Assembly (NCBI RefSeq): GCF_006716085.1
Contig: NZ_VFON01000001.1
Span: 2,666,001 to 2,730,000, forward strand
Reading direction: 5' to 3'
DNA from: Leucobacter komagatae
GTDB lineage: Bacteria > Actinomycetota > Actinomycetes > Actinomycetales > Microbacteriaceae
Length of the DNA: 64,000 nucleotides
The notes beneath the pieces are model-generated. The model saw only the letters and a program-made list of their open reading frames with translations, was not told the origin of the DNA and searched no databases. Within the stretch, counting starts at the first letter, position 1. Every line of letters starts with the position of its first letter. The translations under genes and the position numbers were made by a program. This document shows positions 60,595 to 64,000 of this stretch, one piece after another.

Positions 60595-61567
60595 CGCGCA
60601 GGGCGGCGGGCAGGATCCTCACCTCGAACGCGGTGACCCCCTCGAAGTCATCACCGTCGACCTCGAACGCGTGGGGGCTCGGTAGCTCGACGCGCGCGCC
60701 GCGGGCCCGCAGGTGCGCCGTGCTTTCCGAGCTCTCGGCGCGGTCAGCGCCCGTGAACAGCCGCTTCAGCCCGTTATCCCACACCAGGTTCCGCATCGTG
60801 TCCAGCCAGGCCGCAACGCCGTCGGCGCGGAGCACGAGCAGGTCGAGCTCGCCGTCATCAGGGGCGGCGTCGGGCAGCAGCGTGATTCCGCCCTGGATTG
60901 TGCCGCAGTTCGCCACGAGGAGCGTGTGTGCGCTCTCAGGGTGCGCCTCCCCACCATCGAGGGCGAGCGAGAAATCGACGACCTCCGTCTCGTTCGCCGC
61001 GCGGCCGAGCGACTCGACGTACGCGAGCCAACCGGCCCGCGCTTTGAGTTCGTCGTCGGTCTCGACGATCATCTGGGCGTCGATGCCGAAGCCGACCATC
61101 ACGACGAAGGGCTGCCGCTCTTCGGCCCCGTCGCCAAACGAGATCGTCACCTCGCCGAGGTCGAGCGGGCGGGCCTCACCGGCGAGAACCCGCGCGAAGG
61201 CCGCCCGCGGGTCACCGAGCGGGACATCGAGATTGCGTGCGAGAAGGTTGCCCGTGCCGAGCGGGATGATGCCGAGCTCGGCGGCTGGAGCGCCGCTAGC
61301 CGACCTCTCGGCCTCAGCGCTCGCGCCGAGCGCACCCGCGACCGAGCGCACGGTCCCGTCGCCACCCGCCGCGACGACAACCGTGCAGCCCGCGTCGAGC
61401 GCATCGGCCGTCGCGCCCTGACCGGGGTCATCGACCGTCGTCTCGAACCACAGGACCTCGGGGGAGGCGCCGTCGGGGGCCTCCGCGAGGGCGGCGCCGA
61501 CCGCTGTGCGGAGCTCGTCCTCCCCAACCTTCGACGGATTCCAGACAATACCAACGGTGTAGCTCAC
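60587..61567 (-). CDS. Diacylglycerol/lipid kinase family protein (YegS/DgkB-like)
   Basis: A 326-residue ATP-dependent lipid kinase. VVAAGGDGTVRSVAGAL is the nucleotide-binding GGDGT motif, IIPLGTGNLLARNLDVP the second conserved block, and PDDGELDLLVLRADG the C-terminal domain signature. It phosphorylates diacylglycerol or a related lipid at the membrane, recycling lipid from envelope polymer synthesis. The start is a GTG with a good AGGGGGA upstream. Confidence 0.9.
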   Translation of the reverse strand: MSYTVGIVWNPSKVGEDELRTAVGAALAEAPDGASPEVLWFETTVDDPGQGATADALDAGCTVVVAAGGDGTVRSVAGALGASAEAERSASGAPAAELGIIPLGTGNLLARNLDVPLGDPRAAFARVLAGEARPLDLGEVTISFGDGAEERQPFVVMVGFGIDAQMIVETDDELKARAGWLAYVESLGRAANETEVVDFSLALDGGEAHPESAHTLLVANCGTIQGGITLLPDAAPDDGELDLLVLRADGVAAWLDTMRNLVWDNGLKRLFTGADRAESSESTAHLRARGARVELPSPHAFEVDGDDFEGVTAFEVRILPAALRVR

Positions 61568-61667
61568 GGTTCCCCCTGCCGTGGGGCGCCGGCCGACTGC
61601 CGAGCGCGTGTAAAACTATCGTCACCCGTGCCAGCTGGTGTGCGCCTGAAAATTTCCAGGGTGCCAG

Positions 61668-62264
61668 CTACAGCTGGGCGAGCTGCGCCTTCCAGTACGC
61701 ACGCCACTCCTCAATGCGGTCACCGGAATCCAGGCCCTCCTGACTAATGGCGAGGATGGTCTTTGCCTGATCCTTCGCCGCGTCCTTCAGCGCCGCGGCG
61801 ACCTCGACCTTCCCAGCGCCGTCGAGCGAGAAGCGCCAGAACGACCGCTTCTCCGTGCGCGACGAGCGGCTGCCCGACACCGCGTGCCCCAGGTGCTCGG
61901 TCACCTCACCGAACCGGTCGACCCACGCCGCGAGCGCGGCGTCGCGGTCGAGCGGGAGCGTGCGGCTGGCGCTGACGCGGAACGTGCCCGTCGACGACTG
62001 CCCGGGCACCCTGAGGCCAGCGTGCTGCTCGAACGCGATTGCGACGCCCTGCGCCCACCACTCCTCGCTCTCGACGCCGTGCGGCATCGTCGCGAGCGCG
62101 AGCTTCGCGATCTCGGCGTGGCCGAGCGAACGGGCGCCGTGCGCGTCGAAGACGGCGACCCAGTCAGCCCACGCCCTGCCGGTTGCCCGCTCGATCGCGG
62201 GGACGCGTTCGCCGCGGGTGTTGTTGCCTGTGCTGTTGGTCTCAGCGCCGCCTGTCTCGCTCAT
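61668..62264 (-). CDS. DUF4287-type protein with SRPBCC-like C-terminal half
   Basis: A 198-residue protein. Residues about 20-85 (ATGRAWADWVAVFDAHGARSLGHAEIAKLA, then ESEEWWAQGVAIAFEQHAGLR) look like the DUF4287 helical domain. Residues about 95-185 (GTFRVSASRTLPLDRDAALAAWVDRF, then WRFSLDGAGKVEVAAAL) resemble the AHSA1/SRPBCC helix-grip fold found beside it in actinobacteria. Function unknown. ATG 62264 has a TACACT box six bases upstream; longer readings run antisense to the dGTPase gene. Confidence 0.8.
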   Translation of the reverse strand: MSETGGAETNSTGNNTRGERVPAIERATGRAWADWVAVFDAHGARSLGHAEIAKLALATMPHGVESEEWWAQGVAIAFEQHAGLRVPGQSSTGTFRVSASRTLPLDRDAALAAWVDRFGEVTEHLGHAVSGSRSSRTEKRSFWRFSLDGAGKVEVAAALKDAAKDQAKTILAISQEGLDSGDRIEEWRAYWKAQLAQL

Positions 62265-62270
62265 AGGGCA

Positions 62271-62276
62271 AGTGTA
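62271..62276 (-). promoter_or_regulatory. -10 box TACACT, leaderless promoter
   Basis: On the minus strand TACACT lies exactly six bases before the ATG at 62264. Confidence 0.55.
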
Positions 62277-62329
62277 TGCGCGGTAGCGCGGCGCTCCAAT
62301 GCGCGGCCAAGGGGGGCGCGAATGATTGA

Positions 62330-63976
62330 ATGAGGGGCATGATCGAAACGCAAGGTGGGTCCGTGAACCGCGCATCCCGGCGGTACGCCGAGCAGGAGTC
62401 ATCGCAACACGCGGCGCGTGGCGCCGACGCGGCCGGGCCGGTTGTGCCGGGGGAAGCCGATGAATCCGGGGCGCTTGGCGATGGGGCCGCGCTCGAGGAG
62501 TTTCGTATCGACCTCGAGCGGATCCGCTTTTCGTCGTACTTCGCACGCCTCTCTGATGTGACGCAGGTCGTGCCCCAGTCGGGCGTCGGGCCCGTCATGC
62601 ACAATCGCCTCACGCACTCGCTGAAGGTGAGCGCCGTCGCGCGCGTCGTCGCGGCGAACCTCGCCGGGGCCGCAGCGCAGCACCGCGCGTTCGCGCGTGG
62701 GGAGGCCGTGGCCGACAGCGAGACCGGCGCGATCATCACCCGGCTCGGCGGCTGCGACACGATCGTCGCGCAGGCCGCGGCGCACGCCCACGACCTCGGC
62801 CACCCGCCGTTCGGGCACCTGGGAGAGCGCGTGCTCGACCGCGTCGCGCGCGAGCGCCTCGGCCTCGCCGAAGGGTTCGAGGGGAACGCGCAGACCTTCC
62901 GCATCCTCACCTCGCTCGATACTCTCGGGCGCGACTTCGCCGGGCTGAACCTCACGGCGGCCGTGCGCGCGTCGGTGCTGAAGTACCCGTGGACGCGGGG
63001 GCGCTGGGTCGGCGTCACCGCGGCAGACCTGCCGATCGCCGAGCGCCCGCGCGGCGTCGGCAACGACCCTGTGAACGGTGCCGAGAAGTTCTCGGCCTAC
63101 GTCTTGGAGGTCGCGGAGCTCGAGCAGGCGCTCGCGGCCTTCCCCGCGATCGGTGAGGGCGTGCAGACCGTCGAGTGCGCAGTGATGGACGTCGCCGACG
63201 ACATCGCGTACGCCGTGCACGACCTTGACGACTTCACGCGGGCCGGCGTGCTGCAGCACGCCGCCGTCGCAGCCGAGCTGCAGACCTGGCTCGCGGAGGA
63301 TGCTGCCCTTGCCGAGGAGCCGCTCGGGAAGATCCAGGTCGAGTGGCGCAGGCCCGGCCGCTCGCTCGAGCTCAAATGGCGCAGCATGAGCCGCAAGGAC
63401 GCGTGGATCGCGGATCGCGACGCCTTCAGGGCGGCCGTGCAGCTCGTGAGCGACGAACTCGCCGACGAGCTGCTCGCAGCGCCCTACGACGGCGGTATCG
63501 CGAGCGAGCGGGCTGTGTCGGGCTTTACCCGCCGCTGGATCGAGCGGCTGCGCTCCGCGATTGTCGTCGAGGCGAAGCCGCACATGCGAGGTGGGCACGT
63601 GCGCCTGAACCAGCGCGCGTGGCACGAGGTCGCCGTGCTGAAGTTCGTGCACTCGAGCTTCGTGCTCGAGTCGCCCGACCTCGCGCACTCGCAGCGCGGC
63701 CAGGCCCGCGTCGTCGAAGAGCTCGTGCTCGGCTTCGACGCCTGGCTGTCGGACCCCGAAGACGCGGGGCGCGCGCCGCGCCGGCTGCTCGAGTGGGTTG
63801 ACGAGGCAACGGAGGAGCTCTTCGACCTGTCGAAAGAGCGGCCCGAGCTACTCCAGGGCGACATCACCGGGACGGGCATCCACCGGCGCGGGCGCGCCCG
63901 CGCGATCCTCGACTACGTGTCGTCGTTCACCGACCAGCAGGCCGTTGCGGCGTTTGATCTGCTGACCCGGGCCTAG
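62330..63976 (+). CDS. dgt: Deoxyguanosinetriphosphate triphosphohydrolase (dGTPase)
   Basis: A 548-residue HD-domain enzyme that hydrolyses dGTP (and often other dNTPs) to the nucleoside and triphosphate, balancing dNTP pools. The N-terminal RIRFSSYFARLSDVTQV, then HNRLTHSLKVSAVARV (first metal His), HAHDLGHPPFGHLGERVLD (HD pair) and the later MDVADDIAYAVHDLDDF (Asp) complete the HD metal site. Actinobacterial members are often about 420 residues; the extra length is spread over the second half. Start codons at 62330, 62339 (ATG) and 62363 (GTG, AAGGTGG upstream) are all possible. The stop interlocks with another gene through CTAG. Confidence 0.92.
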   Translation: MRGMIETQGGSVNRASRRYAEQESSQHAARGADAAGPVVPGEADESGALGDGAALEEFRIDLERIRFSSYFARLSDVTQVVPQSGVGPVMHNRLTHSLKVSAVARVVAANLAGAAAQHRAFARGEAVADSETGAIITRLGGCDTIVAQAAAHAHDLGHPPFGHLGERVLDRVARERLGLAEGFEGNAQTFRILTSLDTLGRDFAGLNLTAAVRASVLKYPWTRGRWVGVTAADLPIAERPRGVGNDPVNGAEKFSAYVLEVAELEQALAAFPAIGEGVQTVECAVMDVADDIAYAVHDLDDFTRAGVLQHAAVAAELQTWLAEDAALAEEPLGKIQVEWRRPGRSLELKWRSMSRKDAWIADRDAFRAAVQLVSDELADELLAAPYDGGIASERAVSGFTRRWIERLRSAIVVEAKPHMRGGHVRLNQRAWHEVAVLKFVHSSFVLESPDLAHSQRGQARVVEELVLGFDAWLSDPEDAGRAPRRLLEWVDEATEELFDLSKERPELLQGDITGTGIHRRGRARAILDYVSSFTDQQAVAAFDLLTRA

Positions 63977-64000
63977 CCCATCACCTCGAAGTCGGTGCCC
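63973..64000 (-). CDS. C-terminal tip of a further gene, cut by the window edge
   Basis: On the minus strand the last bases read ...GTDFEVMG followed by TAG at 63973-63975. The stop codon shares CTAG with that of the dGTPase gene, exactly as at three other convergent gene pairs in this window, which is why I think it is real. Nothing can be said about the product. Confidence 0.35.

Noticed and set aside
61629..61670. GTGCCAGCT repeated about 30 bases apart near the DUF4287-type gene end, with an imperfect AGCTGG/CCAGCT dyad
   Set aside because: Pairing is too imperfect and it runs into the stop codon; it may be a poor terminator but I cannot support the call.

Overview
The window is a dense, high-GC chromosomal segment from an actinobacterium. 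Most genes end within a few bases of the next, starts are often GTG or TTG, and many genes seem to be read from leaderless promoters. Gene content (a HadAB-like MaoC pair beside murB, a single-polypeptide acyl-CoA carboxylase alpha chain, two Dpp-type uptake operons, a YegS-like lipid kinase and an actinobacterial dGTPase) suits the Microbacteriaceae. A Leucobacter-like genome is my best guess, but that is inference. About 57 protein genes are called. No rRNA, tRNA or CRISPR array was seen, and no stretch longer than about 300 bases lacks a gene.

Layout. 122-4949: FAD oxidoreductase, purine nucleoside phosphorylase, large Orn/Lys/Arg decarboxylase. 5066-8668: cysteine-less flavoprotein disulfide-reductase homologue coupled to a cupredoxin lipoprotein, then a luciferase-like monooxygenase with an Lrp/AsnC regulator. 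8845-14035: a complete five-gene peptide/nickel-type ABC operon. 14110-17061: three small single-pass membrane proteins facing a polytopic membrane protein, none of known function. 17090-21755: biotin-dependent carboxylase alpha chain, DUF937 protein, and a MaoC-MaoC-murB operon. 21752-28458: a second five-gene Dpp-type ABC operon that ends in a tyrosine phosphatase gene and faces a GntR regulator. 28455-31657: phosphoesterase, FMN reductase, AraC and TetR regulators. 31741-36881: a glycosyltransferase translationally coupled to a 1264-residue repeat-rich surface protein with a sortase-like tail. 36889-47744: MFS exporter, two PLP sulfur-amino-acid enzymes, acyltransferase-like membrane protein, SulP and Dcu transporters, GNAT, N-formylglutamate amidohydrolase and an aspartic protease divergent from a RimK ligase. 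57988-64000: membrane protein, two-component system, lipid kinase, DUF4287-like protein, dGTPase and the tip of one more gene.

The most interesting block is 48988-58003. An MHS-type carboxylate transporter is divergent from a GAF/PucR-type regulator, followed by degradative (class II) HMG-CoA reductase, HMG-CoA lyase, a class III CoA-transferase and a MaoC-type hydratase. Together they could take up mevalonate and/or HMG or 3-methylglutaconate, convert it to HMG-CoA, and cleave it to acetyl-CoA and acetoacetate. An IS481-family element (50442-51535) with a clean 6-bp target duplication has landed between transporter and regulator. The transposase takes its stop codon from the target duplication, and its ribosome binding site is buried in a hairpin.

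Other notable points: an apparent RimK-RCK_C (TrkA-C) fusion divergent from a RimB-like protease; eight genes with a TANNNT box exactly six bases before the start codon; four convergent gene pairs interlocked through a shared CTAG; and an intrinsic-terminator-like hairpin inside the first codons of the polytopic membrane protein gene.
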